The notes: generated by a model not told the origin, from the letters alone. A stretch of DNA of 6,399 nucleotides from Pseudomonadota bacterium (GCA_016522385.1 JAEKFU010000708.1:1-6399), one strand, 5' to 3'. Shown: positions 1-6,256, numbered from the stretch's first letter. Numbers and translations: made by a program.

Positions 1-276
1 CCGCTCGGCCTTGACGAAATACAGGATCATCTCGTCTGGTCACGGGAGAACGGGTTCCCGTCGAAACTCCGCGGCGACTGGGTCAATGTGTTCGACCCTT
101 ACGATGTTGTGTCGCGGCCTGATCCCAAACTTGCGAATGATTTCAAGAATGCGGGCATAAAGACGGTCATTGATGTCCAGGAAGAGAATTGGGGCAAATG
201 GCGGCACTCCGCGAGCAAGTACCTCAAGGGCAAACAACTTCGTGCGCATCTGCGTCGGCTTTCTGATCGGGAATGA
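1..276 (+). CDS. Probable alpha/beta-hydrolase, C-terminal 91 residues (5' end outside window)
   Basis: The frame is open from the first base and stops at TGA 274-276, so only the C-terminus is visible. The fragment begins PLGLDEIQD, continues DWVNVFDPYDVV (residues 26-37) and has NWGKWRHS (63-70) close to its end. An Asp-rich strand followed by a late conserved His is the usual order of the Asp and His of an alpha/beta-hydrolase triad. This pattern resembles the lipase-like hydrolases I know beside TPR-S or protease genes in conflict loci. D32 or D35 and H69 are the candidate catalytic residues; the nucleophile elbow lies upstream, outside the window. The next gene's best start is four bases after this stop, so the two are very likely co-transcribed and translationally coupled. 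The internal GTG at 88 is not a credible start because homology-like sequence runs upstream of it. Family assignment is moderate, and the substrate cannot be inferred. Confidence 0.62.
   Translation, partial: PLGLDEIQDHLVWSRENGFPSKLRGDWVNVFDPYDVVSRPDPKLANDFKNAGIKTVIDVQEENWGKWRHSASKYLKGKQLRAHLRRLSDRE
269..273 (+). promoter_or_regulatory. Weak ribosome binding site for the TPR-S protease
   Basis: GGGAA lies seven bases before GTG 281 and touches the stop codon of the upstream hydrolase (274-276). It supports the 281 start and translational coupling over the longer frame that opens at TTG 170. The match to the Shine-Dalgarno consensus is only partial. Confidence 0.4.
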
Positions 277-280
277 TGGC

Positions 281-1822
281 GTGGCCCCAAAAGATGTAAT
301 TGAAACCCTCGAACGCGCCGTCGATGAATTGAGGTTCAACGATATCTCGCCAATTGTCGAGAGTCTGACACCAACCGACTTCAGTGATAACGAGGCCAAG
401 GCTCTGCTTGGCCTGCTGCGGCGCAAGCGGCAGTTCAGCGATCTGGAGCGCGCTGCCAGCCTGTTTACGCTTGCCGGCAACAATGCGCCGGTCGTTCGGC
501 GGCAATGGGCTCAGGCCCTGATCGATCAGGATCGCGTTGAGCAGGGTCTTTGCGCATTGGAGGCCATGCGCAGAACACTTGCAGCGGACGACGACGAACG
601 CCCTGAGGTTGAAGGACTTATTGGCCGAGCCCACAAGCAACGCTATATCAATCATGGCGGAGAGGAGAATTTGATCCGCGCAATCTCCGCCTATCGGCCA
701 AACTGGCAGAACCGCAAAGGCGATTATCGCTGGCACGGGATCAATATGGCAGCGTTGCTCAGTCGCGCCAAGAAAGACAATGTCGACCCGATTGTGGACG
801 ACGATCCGCGTGACATTGCAAAAGCGCTCCGGGACGAAATCGAAAGCCTGCCCAACAAGGACACCACCATTTGGGATGCCGGCACCGCCATGGAGGCATC
901 GGTGGCGCTCGGCGACAATGCCGATGCGCTGAACTGGGCAAAACGATACGTAAGCTTCCCAAAGATTGACGCTTTCGAGCTGGCGAGCACACTGCGCCAG
1001 ATGAAGGAGGTCTGGCAACTGGACGGAACCGAGCTTGGTCGAAAGCTGTTGCCGGTTCTGGAATGTGAACTGCTTCAGAAGGAAGGTGCGACCCTGGAGC
1101 CTACAACCACAAGGATCGAGGATACAGGTGGATTTGAAGCGGTTTACGGGCCGGAAAGTCATGTCCGTTTACGGTGGATCGACACAATGTATCGGGCCTG
1201 CCATGCGATTGCCCGTGTATTCAACACCGCTACCGGAGAGCCCTTCGGCACTGGTTTTCTCATCAAGGGGTCCAAGTTTAACGCTGCCTGGGGTGACGAT
1301 GCAGTGTTCTTCACAAATGCCCATGTTGTGAGTCCGAGTCCAGCTGACGAGGCACAGATTGCGCCTGGCTCGGCCAGCGCGGAATTCACAAAGCTCGACG
1401 GTCGGCCGACGGTCGAACTTGGCGAGCTGCTCTATACTTCACCACGCGTTGAATATGACATCAGCGTTTTCGCCATTGAGCCGCCCGCAAACGCGGAAAC
1501 CCTTGAGCCATCGTACTACCCGCCCGCGCCGGCCCAACCCGGCCAGCGTCCTCAGCGGATCTATATTATCGGACATCCGAAGGGTGGTGACCTCGCCGTC
1601 TCGCTTTACGACAACAGTCTTGTCGGCTGCGCGAAGTGCCGGGCTCATCCAGACGGTGAGAATTGCGTCCATTACAAAACCCCGACCGAAGGTGGCAGCT
1701 CAGGTTCGCCGGTATTCAATCGGGAATGGAAGCCTTTCGCAATCCACCACCGGGCCGTTGACGACCTGGAGGTTAACGAAGGCATCCTGTTCGAACCGAT
1801 AAAGATGGCATTATCGCCCTGA
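281..1822 (+). CDS. TPR-S-like sensor fused to trypsin-like serine protease
   Basis: The 513-residue protein has two halves. Residues 1 to about 270 form a helical repeat region with the signatures LLRRKRQF, QWAQALIDQ, GLIGRAHKQ, RWHGINMAALL and WDAGTAMEASVALGD. These are typical of the TPR-S module, which is related to the TRAFs-binding region of animal ASK kinases. Residues about 303-513 are a chymotrypsin-fold protease: FGTGFLI, then His348 in TNAHVV, Asp393 in EYDISVFAI and Ser474 in GGSSGSPVF, so the triad is intact. A CAKC pair (450, 453) and Cys462 precede the catalytic Ser. There is no signal peptide, so it should act in the cytoplasm. TPR-S is predicted in the literature to sense NAD-derived signals; here it would gate the protease (inference). 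Start: the open frame reaches TTG 170, but that overlaps the upstream gene by about 100 bases. GTG 281 has GGGAA seven bases upstream and leaves a four-base gap; GTG 242 is an alternative. The protease target is unknown. Confidence 0.85.
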   Translation: MAPKDVIETLERAVDELRFNDISPIVESLTPTDFSDNEAKALLGLLRRKRQFSDLERAASLFTLAGNNAPVVRRQWAQALIDQDRVEQGLCALEAMRRTLAADDDERPEVEGLIGRAHKQRYINHGGEENLIRAISAYRPNWQNRKGDYRWHGINMAALLSRAKKDNVDPIVDDDPRDIAKALRDEIESLPNKDTTIWDAGTAMEASVALGDNADALNWAKRYVSFPKIDAFELASTLRQMKEVWQLDGTELGRKLLPVLECELLQKEGATLEPTTTRIEDTGGFEAVYGPESHVRLRWIDTMYRACHAIARVFNTATGEPFGTGFLIKGSKFNAAWGDDAVFFTNAHVVSPSPADEAQIAPGSASAEFTKLDGRPTVELGELLYTSPRVEYDISVFAIEPPANAETLEPSYYPPAPAQPGQRPQRIYIIGHPKGGDLAVSLYDNSLVGCAKCRAHPDGENCVHYKTPTEGGSSGSPVFNREWKPFAIHHRAVDDLEVNEGILFEPIKMALSP

Positions 1823-2167
1823 CCGGCGAGACGTCCATGCCATCTCTGCCAGCGGCGGTGTCGCTGTATAGCGTTATCGAGATCTCACCGGCCGGCGTGT
1901 GTTCACCGAAAATCCCTTTTTCTTCATATGCATCGGCGAATTTGTCCGAGAATGATCCATACACCGGCGACCTGATGGACCCGGTCAATGGGCAAGACTG
2001 TTGTACCAAACCGTGTCCTCGGGATGGTTCTTGCAGAGGGCTTCTTCACCGACTGCAGTGTCCCGACGACAAGGCGGAGCGGCATCGTCGCAGTGCGCCG
2101 GTCTGCTGTAGTTTTCAACAAGGTTGCTGTAAAGAGTTGCAACCTTGGGATGTTCCCCGCCAATGGC
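1823..2167. other. 345-base stretch without an intact gene
   Basis: This lies between the protease stop and the likely hydrolase start. A plus frame from 1837 to 2211 is open but has a Cys-, Pro- and Arg-rich, low-complexity translation that resembles no family, and it runs into the hydrolase gene in another frame. The right half holds the TPR relic on the minus strand and a 9-base inverted repeat. The left half (1823-1984) has a minus frame of 78 codons (2009-1773) that overlaps the protease C-terminus. Only its FADAYEE segment looks protein-like. I see no convincing terminator after the protease; the T-run at 1917-1922 is not preceded by a stable stem. Confidence 0.6.
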
Positions 2168-2191
2168 ATGAATCACGATGGCGCTATGCGA
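1985..2191 (-). pseudogene. Decayed kinesin-light-chain-type TPR gene fragment
   Basis: This minus-strand reading frame has no intact gene but reads as TPR repeats of the kinesin-light-chain type: GGEHPKVATLYSNLVENYS, then DDAAPPCRR, GEEAL, and KNHPEDTVWYNSLAH before a TGA at 1987-1985. The two HP motifs are exactly 42 residues apart, the normal period of this repeat class. The NL/SL and Y/W positions of the second repeat also line up with the first. The frame is closed upstream by TAG at 2194-2192. After the TGA, another minus frame (about 1967-1920) reads VYGSFSDKFADAYEE, which resembles the helix-turn that should follow (LY..QG.FADA), as if displaced by a frameshift and small insertion. 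The relic lies antisense to the hydrolase promoter region and reaches past its start codon. Fragment identity is fairly secure; the extent below 1985 is tentative. Confidence 0.6.
2119..2147. repeat. 9-base perfect inverted repeat upstream of the peptidoglycan hydrolase
   Basis: CAAGGTTGC (2119-2127) and GCAACCTTG (2139-2147) are perfect reverse complements around an 11-base spacer, TGTAAAGAGTT. The right arm ends 20 bases before ATG 2168. The repeat could be an operator or a hairpin in the hydrolase leader. It also lies inside the TPR relic, so it might be an accident of former coding sequence. No T-run follows, so it is not an intrinsic terminator. Confidence 0.4.
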
Positions 2192-4117
2192 CTAAACGAG
2201 AATGGCTTTGAGCTGGTGAAGCAGTTTGAGGGCCTGCGTCTTGTAGCGTATTCGGACTCAGGCGGCGTGTTGACTATTGGTTGGGGTCATACAGGCCGGG
2301 ACGTGAAACCGGGAATGCGCATCTCGCCTGAAAGGGCAGATGAATTGCTCTGGGAGGACCTTGGCGTCGCAGAGCGCGGCGTTCGTAGACACCTTAAGGC
2401 AACAGTCAACTCCAACCAGTTCTCTGCGCTTGTAAGTTTTGCCTACAATTTGGGAGTCCGCGGGGCTTCCAGAACCGATGTGCTGAAGCACGTGAACGCC
2501 GGCAGGTTTGGTCAAGCTGCGCGCGCATTTGATAAGTACGTTCACGTCAAGAAAGATGGGCGCAAGATTCGCCTTGCGGGACTTGTCAGGCGACGCGCCG
2601 AAGAACGCAAGCTCTTTGAGACGCCCGAGGTTGATCCACACATCGTTCCTGCACCGAGTTCCCAAACGGACCTGGGAGAAGATGAAAATTACTATGTGGT
2701 GAAGTCAGGAGACACGCTTTCGCAGCTGTCCCAGCGCAGCGGAATGACTATCGATGAACTGCTCTCTTGGAACCCCCACATAAGCGATCCGAATTTGATC
2801 TATCCCGGAGACGTCATTCGTTTCACCCGCGTTGCCCCACAAGGCGCAAGCGTTGACCTGGATACGTTGCGGGAAGCTGAAGCTGCCTGGTACGTGGTCG
2901 CAAAGGCAGAAATCGGCGTGACCGAAAAGAAAGGAAGACCCCGCAATAACCTGCGCATACTCCAGTACCATCAATCGACGACCCTTTCAGGTAGAGCTGC
3001 ACGCGAAGATGAGACACCGTGGTGCTCCTCGTTCGTCAATTGGTGCATGGACCGTGTCGGCATCAAGGGCACACGATCCGCCATGGCGCGGTCTTGGCTC
3101 AAATGGGGCACCAGCATTCAAGAACCGCGCGAGGGATGCATCGTCGTTTTCAGTCGGCCGAAAGGAGGACCATCGGCAGGACATGTCGGGTTCTATGTTG
3201 GTCGATCGGCAGAAAAAATAAGAGTGCTGGGCGGCAATCAGTCAAACTCGGTCAGTATCACTAGCTACAGCAAGCAGAGGGTGCTTGGTTATCGCTGGCC
3301 AAAAACACAGCCTGACCCAAGCAAGCCGGTCACTTCAGCCCCATCGACAAAAGCAGAGCCGGACACCAAACCGGCGAACACCTACTACGTCGTTCAAACA
3401 GGCGATACTCTCGGTGCAATCGCTGAGCGCAGTGGCTTCAAAATCAATCAGCTTCTTGCCTGGAATCCCCACATTCAGAATCCGAACAAAATTTTTGCCG
3501 GCGATGTCATCATGTTGGCGGGCGATGTTAACGTCGCGCCGCGTGTCGAACCGTCCTTCGAAACCGGGATGCCCTGGTTTGAAATCGCCCAGCGCGAAAT
3601 GAGCACCAGGGAATATCGAGGATCGATCCGCAACAATCCACGCATTCTCGAATACCACCGGTCAACGACACTTCCAGAAAGTATGGCTCGACTGGACGAG
3701 ACGCCATGGTGCTCTTCGTTTGTGAACTGGTGCGTGATGCGCGCCGGGGTTAAGGGAACCCGATCGGCTATGGCCCGCTCCTGGCTTAAATGGGGCAAGA
3801 GGATCAGGGAACCACGCAAGGGGTGTATCGTTGTTTTTTCCCGGCCACGTGGTGGTCCAAATGCCGGTCACGTCGGGTTTTATGCCGGTGAGACCGGAAA
3901 GTCGATCAAACTGCTGGGCGGCAATCAGTCCAATGCGGTCAGTATCGCGTCTTACCCCAAGTCTCGCGTACTCGGTTACAGATGGCCGTCTGGCGTCGGG
4001 CTTTCCGAAGGGCCAAATCAAGCAAATCGGCGGAAAACTTTGATACCGGTTCTTGAACTGCTCAAACCGATTTTTGGTGGGTTGTTCAGATCACGCCGTC
4101 GCTCTGCTCGGCGCTGA
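2168..4117 (+). CDS. Modular peptidoglycan hydrolase: GH24 lysozyme plus two LysM-cysteine peptidase units
   Basis: The 649-residue protein should cleave both glycan and peptide parts of peptidoglycan. Residues 8-152 are a GH24 (phage/T4-type) muramidase with the E-8-D-5-T catalytic spacing intact: Glu21, Asp30, Thr36, followed by IGWGHT. LysM 1 covers about 175-220 (YYVVKSGDTL to YPGDVIRF). A TIGR02594-like NlpC/P60-CHAP-type domain covers about 240-378, with Cys286 in TPWCSSFVNWC, His339 in AGHVGFY and Asn357 in GGNQS. After a Pro/Lys linker, LysM 2 (about 405-451) and a second peptidase domain (469-607; Cys515, His568, Asn586) repeat the unit. The tail (623-649) is a hydrophobic helix-like stretch ending RSRRRSARR. 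There is no signal peptide, as in endolysins that rely on a holin, but no holin or other phage gene is nearby. The frame opens at 1988, but that DNA is a TPR relic on the other strand. ATG 2168 or ATG 2186 (which gives an N-terminus typical of GH24) is more likely; neither has a good Shine-Dalgarno sequence. Confidence 0.85.
   Translation: MNHDGAMRLNENGFELVKQFEGLRLVAYSDSGGVLTIGWGHTGRDVKPGMRISPERADELLWEDLGVAERGVRRHLKATVNSNQFSALVSFAYNLGVRGASRTDVLKHVNAGRFGQAARAFDKYVHVKKDGRKIRLAGLVRRRAEERKLFETPEVDPHIVPAPSSQTDLGEDENYYVVKSGDTLSQLSQRSGMTIDELLSWNPHISDPNLIYPGDVIRFTRVAPQGASVDLDTLREAEAAWYVVAKAEIGVTEKKGRPRNNLRILQYHQSTTLSGRAAREDETPWCSSFVNWCMDRVGIKGTRSAMARSWLKWGTSIQEPREGCIVVFSRPKGGPSAGHVGFYVGRSAEKIRVLGGNQSNSVSITSYSKQRVLGYRWPKTQPDPSKPVTSAPSTKAEPDTKPANTYYVVQTGDTLGAIAERSGFKINQLLAWNPHIQNPNKIFAGDVIMLAGDVNVAPRVEPSFETGMPWFEIAQREMSTREYRGSIRNNPRILEYHRSTTLPESMARLDETPWCSSFVNWCVMRAGVKGTRSAMARSWLKWGKRIREPRKGCIVVFSRPRGGPNAGHVGFYAGETGKSIKLLGGNQSNAVSIASYPKSRVLGYRWPSGVGLSEGPNQANRRKTLIPVLELLKPIFGGLFRSRRRSARR
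2690..3301 (+). repeat. Tandem domain unit 1 (LysM plus cysteine peptidase)
   Basis: This is the first copy of an internal duplication in the hydrolase gene, residues about 175-378. It aligns with unit 2 throughout its length: SGDTL/TGDTL, LLSWNPHI/LLAWNPHI, DETPWCSSFVNWC in both, KGTRSAMARSWLKWG in both, and LGYRWP at both ends. The domain order and spacing are almost identical, with an offset of 229-230 residues, so an in-gene tandem duplication followed by divergence is likely. Confidence 0.8.
3377..3988 (+). repeat. Tandem domain unit 2 (LysM plus cysteine peptidase)
   Basis: This is the second copy of the internal duplication, residues about 404-607. Catalytic candidates Cys515, His568 and Asn586 are all kept, so neither copy looks dead. 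The stretch just after LysM and before the peptidase core is the most diverged (AQREMSTREYRGS here, AKAEIGVTEKKGR in unit 1), which may alter binding or specificity. Pro/Lys-rich sequence (3302-3376) links the two units. Confidence 0.8.
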
Positions 4118-4135
4118 CTTCACAAACTGTGTTCT

Positions 4136-4153
4136 CGCACCTCACTCAGTGCG
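4136..4153. terminator. Short stem between convergent genes, possible weak bidirectional terminator
   Basis: CGCAC (4136-4140) and GTGCG (4149-4153) can pair around an 8-base loop in the 36-base gap between the hydrolase stop (4117) and the methyltransferase stop (4154). The position suits a shared terminator, but the stem is only five base pairs and no T-run follows on either strand. Function is doubtful. Confidence 0.22.
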
Positions 4154-5008
4154 TTACCCTTGATTTTGCAGCAGCACGATTGACAGGCCCGCGTGGGTAT
4201 AGGGCATTGGGTGCTGCCACCATTGGCGCCACGCCTGCCGCAGACCCGCATAGTCAAAGGCAAAGGATCCGGACTCTTCCACAAAGTCGATAAGTTCGGC
4301 ATAAATTCGCTGAAATCTTTCGCTGTTCCCGGGAATGGTTGAGGGGATCAGCACTTCCCAGTTGCCCAGACAAGACCAGTTGCTATTTTTTTCGCGCCGT
4401 TGCACCAGGTTGGCAGCGAAATCCCGGTCAAGGCCTTCGTGTTGCTGTGAGGCAACAAATGCGTCAAAGAACGAAGTGAATGCGGAAAAGTCCGGCTCAT
4501 AGAATCGCAGTTCATCGCGGGCATCGATTATCATGAGTGAACCGCCTGGACGCAGCACGCTGCGTATCCTCTCCAAGGCTTGCCAGGGGTCCGTCAGGTG
4601 TTGGAACACTAGTCGGGCGATCGCGAAATCGTAAGTGCCAGCCAATTCGTCCACAGAACAAACTTCAAACTCCAGCCCCTGGCCCACCGTGTCGGCCTTG
4701 GCAAGATCTATGAACGGCTTGGAGACATCAATGCCCAGATAGGACTTGGCTGGAAACCGTGCAGCAATGCGGTTGAGATAGTAGCCGACGCCACAGCCGA
4801 CATCGACAACCCGTCGTGCCTGCCGCCAGCTCTCACTGCGATAGTAGTATGGCAGTTCAAGTGTCCAACAGAAATCCACCTGCAGTTTTTGAAGAAGATT
4901 CCAGCGTGCGACCTCGGGGTCGGAATGCTGCCCGAAATCGGAGATTTTGCCGTGGTGCTCGGTGTCAGCGCGGTCGTTGGCATCCAAGGTACAATCAGTT
5001 CGCAACAT
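4154..5008 (-). CDS. Class I SAM-dependent methyltransferase
   Basis: The 284-residue protein has a Rossmann-type methyltransferase core. Motif I is VVDVGCGVG (67-75); the acidic SAM-ribose ligand is Asp94 in YLGIDVS; motif IV is DFAIARLVFQHL (127-138); motif VI is LRPGGSLMIIDA (152-163). This matches the Methyltransf_11/25 group, which mostly methylates small molecules, lipids or proteins; the substrate is not evident. The N-terminal 45 residues and the aromatic, Trp-rich C-terminal 100 residues probably form the substrate lid. Start choice: ATG 5008 has GGAAA seven bases upstream and overlaps the preceding gene by 14 bases, whereas ATG 5035 would overlap by 41 bases and lacks a good Shine-Dalgarno sequence. 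The overlap implies translational coupling to the DrHyd-like gene, so the enzyme may act in the same pathway, for example on its product (inference). It could equally be passenger cargo. Confidence 0.85.
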   Translation of the reverse strand: MLRTDCTLDANDRADTEHHGKISDFGQHSDPEVARWNLLQKLQVDFCWTLELPYYYRSESWRQARRVVDVGCGVGYYLNRIAARFPAKSYLGIDVSKPFIDLAKADTVGQGLEFEVCSVDELAGTYDFAIARLVFQHLTDPWQALERIRSVLRPGGSLMIIDARDELRFYEPDFSAFTSFFDAFVASQQHEGLDRDFAANLVQRREKNSNWSCLGNWEVLIPSTIPGNSERFQRIYAELIDFVEESGSFAFDYAGLRQAWRQWWQHPMPYTHAGLSIVLLQNQG

Positions 5009-6248
5009 TGTTCGATTTCCAAGAGTTGTTTTCATGCCCGTAAGGCCAGAAGTCTTCCACGAACGTGATGATCAGGTAGGTGGTGTGCGGGTATCTGGTT
5101 TCACCGACCGAGGTCTTGGCCGTTAGGCTGGGCAGAAAGACCTTGCCTCGCAGGTGCTCTATCGGATGTAGCTGGCTTCTCGAAACGGCATCGTCAGGCC
5201 CATAAAACCGCAAGGGCACTTTTGCCACGGCATCGCCATCTCTTAGAATGATCTCATCACGAAGTTCGGCCTGATTGTCGAGGAACGCCTGGTAAGTCTC
5301 CTTGTCCACGTAGCGCTCGATGTTGCTCATGAGATAAGAGAATGTGACCTTCGGGCTATTCTGGGAGTCAAAGTCGATCCCTGTGATGCGGAAAATCTGG
5401 CGAAACAGATAGTCTGCATCACACACAACAGGCTCGCCGACAATATCATTGGGATCGTAGGTCAGGCCGCCGTCGCCTGTTTTGGATTTCCAGTTAATGC
5501 GCAACACACTGGTCGGGAAGTAGGTCTTCCAACCGCTCAGAAAGCCGTTGGGATGCCTGTCTCGTGCCAGCTCACGCATGTGGCTCGGCCATTGCCCGGG
5601 CCTGTCTTGAATTTCTTGCAGACTGTTGGTGAGGATTTTCGTCAGCTTTGTGTCTGACTCATCGATGAGTTCGCCCAAGCTTTGCGGTAGCTCTTTGGTT
5701 TTCCAGCCGAGTTCACCTTGAAACTTATTGAATTCGGCAACGATTGCCGGATCGGCTGCTTGGTATTTGTTGTACGCATAGTCATGCAGGTAGACAGGCA
5801 GTGAATCATCTCTATTGCTTGCCAATTCCCGGCTGATCAGCAGGATGGTTTCGGTTCTCAGGAGATTTCGGATACCCAGCTCGTAGATCACGTTGACGTT
5901 TATTTCGCTGAGAATGGCTATGACCACATTGGCGTTGGCGATTTTGTTTATGGCGTGCGCACTGATGTCACTGGAATATGTCTGACAGACATCGACAGTG
6001 TAGTTGTTTGTGATGGGGGATCCTGGAGCTGATTTGATGGCGACGACATTCTCAATGATGTGCTTGACTCTGAGATAGTCGCAGAGATGCCTTTGCATTG
6101 ACATCTCGTTCTCCCCGTTGAATGGCGTGATTACGACAACAGGAACAACGGGTGGGTTGCAGGTCGTATCTGGCAGGTCTGTTTCCAGCGATTCGATGGA
6201 ACTGTCTGCCGGTTCCCTTATGGAACCGTCTGCGGCTTGAACATCCAT
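4995..6248 (-). CDS. DrHyd-like (nucleoside deoxyribosyltransferase-fold) protein with unassigned C-terminal domain
   Basis: The 417-residue protein starts at ATG 6248 with AGGAG eight bases upstream, a strong site. After a polar N-terminus, VPVVVITPF (35-43) forms the first strand. ISAHAINKIANANVVIAIL (95-113) and NVNVIYELGIRNLL (117-130) then match the late part of nucleoside 2-deoxyribosyltransferase-like folds, where the pattern is usually ADVVIADLT..NPNVxYELGIxxAL. Glu123 in YELGIR is the candidate nucleophile. Such domains cleave or transfer N-glycosidic bonds of nucleotides and are proposed to act in messenger making or NAD metabolism in prokaryotic immune loci. Residues about 140-215 are mostly helical. 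About 240-405 is a mixed alpha/beta region ending VPLRFYG, HPIEHLRGKVFLPSL and YLIITFVEDFWP. The order loosely recalls a PAS-like sensor, but I do not recognise it firmly. No signal peptide or membrane segment is seen. It forms an operon with the methyltransferase. Confidence 0.68.
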   Translation of the reverse strand: MDVQAADGSIREPADSSIESLETDLPDTTCNPPVVPVVVITPFNGENEMSMQRHLCDYLRVKHIIENVVAIKSAPGSPITNNYTVDVCQTYSSDISAHAINKIANANVVIAILSEINVNVIYELGIRNLLRTETILLISRELASNRDDSLPVYLHDYAYNKYQAADPAIVAEFNKFQGELGWKTKELPQSLGELIDESDTKLTKILTNSLQEIQDRPGQWPSHMRELARDRHPNGFLSGWKTYFPTSVLRINWKSKTGDGGLTYDPNDIVGEPVVCDADYLFRQIFRITGIDFDSQNSPKVTFSYLMSNIERYVDKETYQAFLDNQAELRDEIILRDGDAVAKVPLRFYGPDDAVSRSQLHPIEHLRGKVFLPSLTAKTSVGETRYPHTTYLIITFVEDFWPYGHENNSWKSNNVAN

Positions 6249-6256
6249 GGCGCTGT

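Noticed and set aside
170..280. N-terminal extension of the TPR-S protease from TTG 170
   Set aside because: It overlaps the hydrolase by 107 bases, its residues are Arg/Ser-rich shadow sequence of that gene, and GTG 281 has better spacing and context.
224..1162. Long minus-strand open frame (312 codons) opposite the TPR-S region
   Set aside because: It is antisense to a well-supported gene, its translation is Cys- and Leu-rich without family motifs, and it follows from codon bias of the plus-strand gene.
1911..1925. T-run as an intrinsic terminator of the protease operon
   Set aside because: The GC-rich sequence before it does not fold into a convincing stem directly adjacent to the T-run.
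1988..2167. 60-residue N-terminal extension of the peptidoglycan hydrolase
   Set aside because: It shows no signal peptide or domain and is the antisense of the TPR relic. GH24 homology begins around ATG 2186.
1837..2211. Plus-strand 124-codon open frame after the protease
   Set aside because: The translation is Cys-, Pro- and Arg-rich and unlike any family, the minus strand of the same DNA reads as a TPR relic, and the frame runs into the hydrolase gene.
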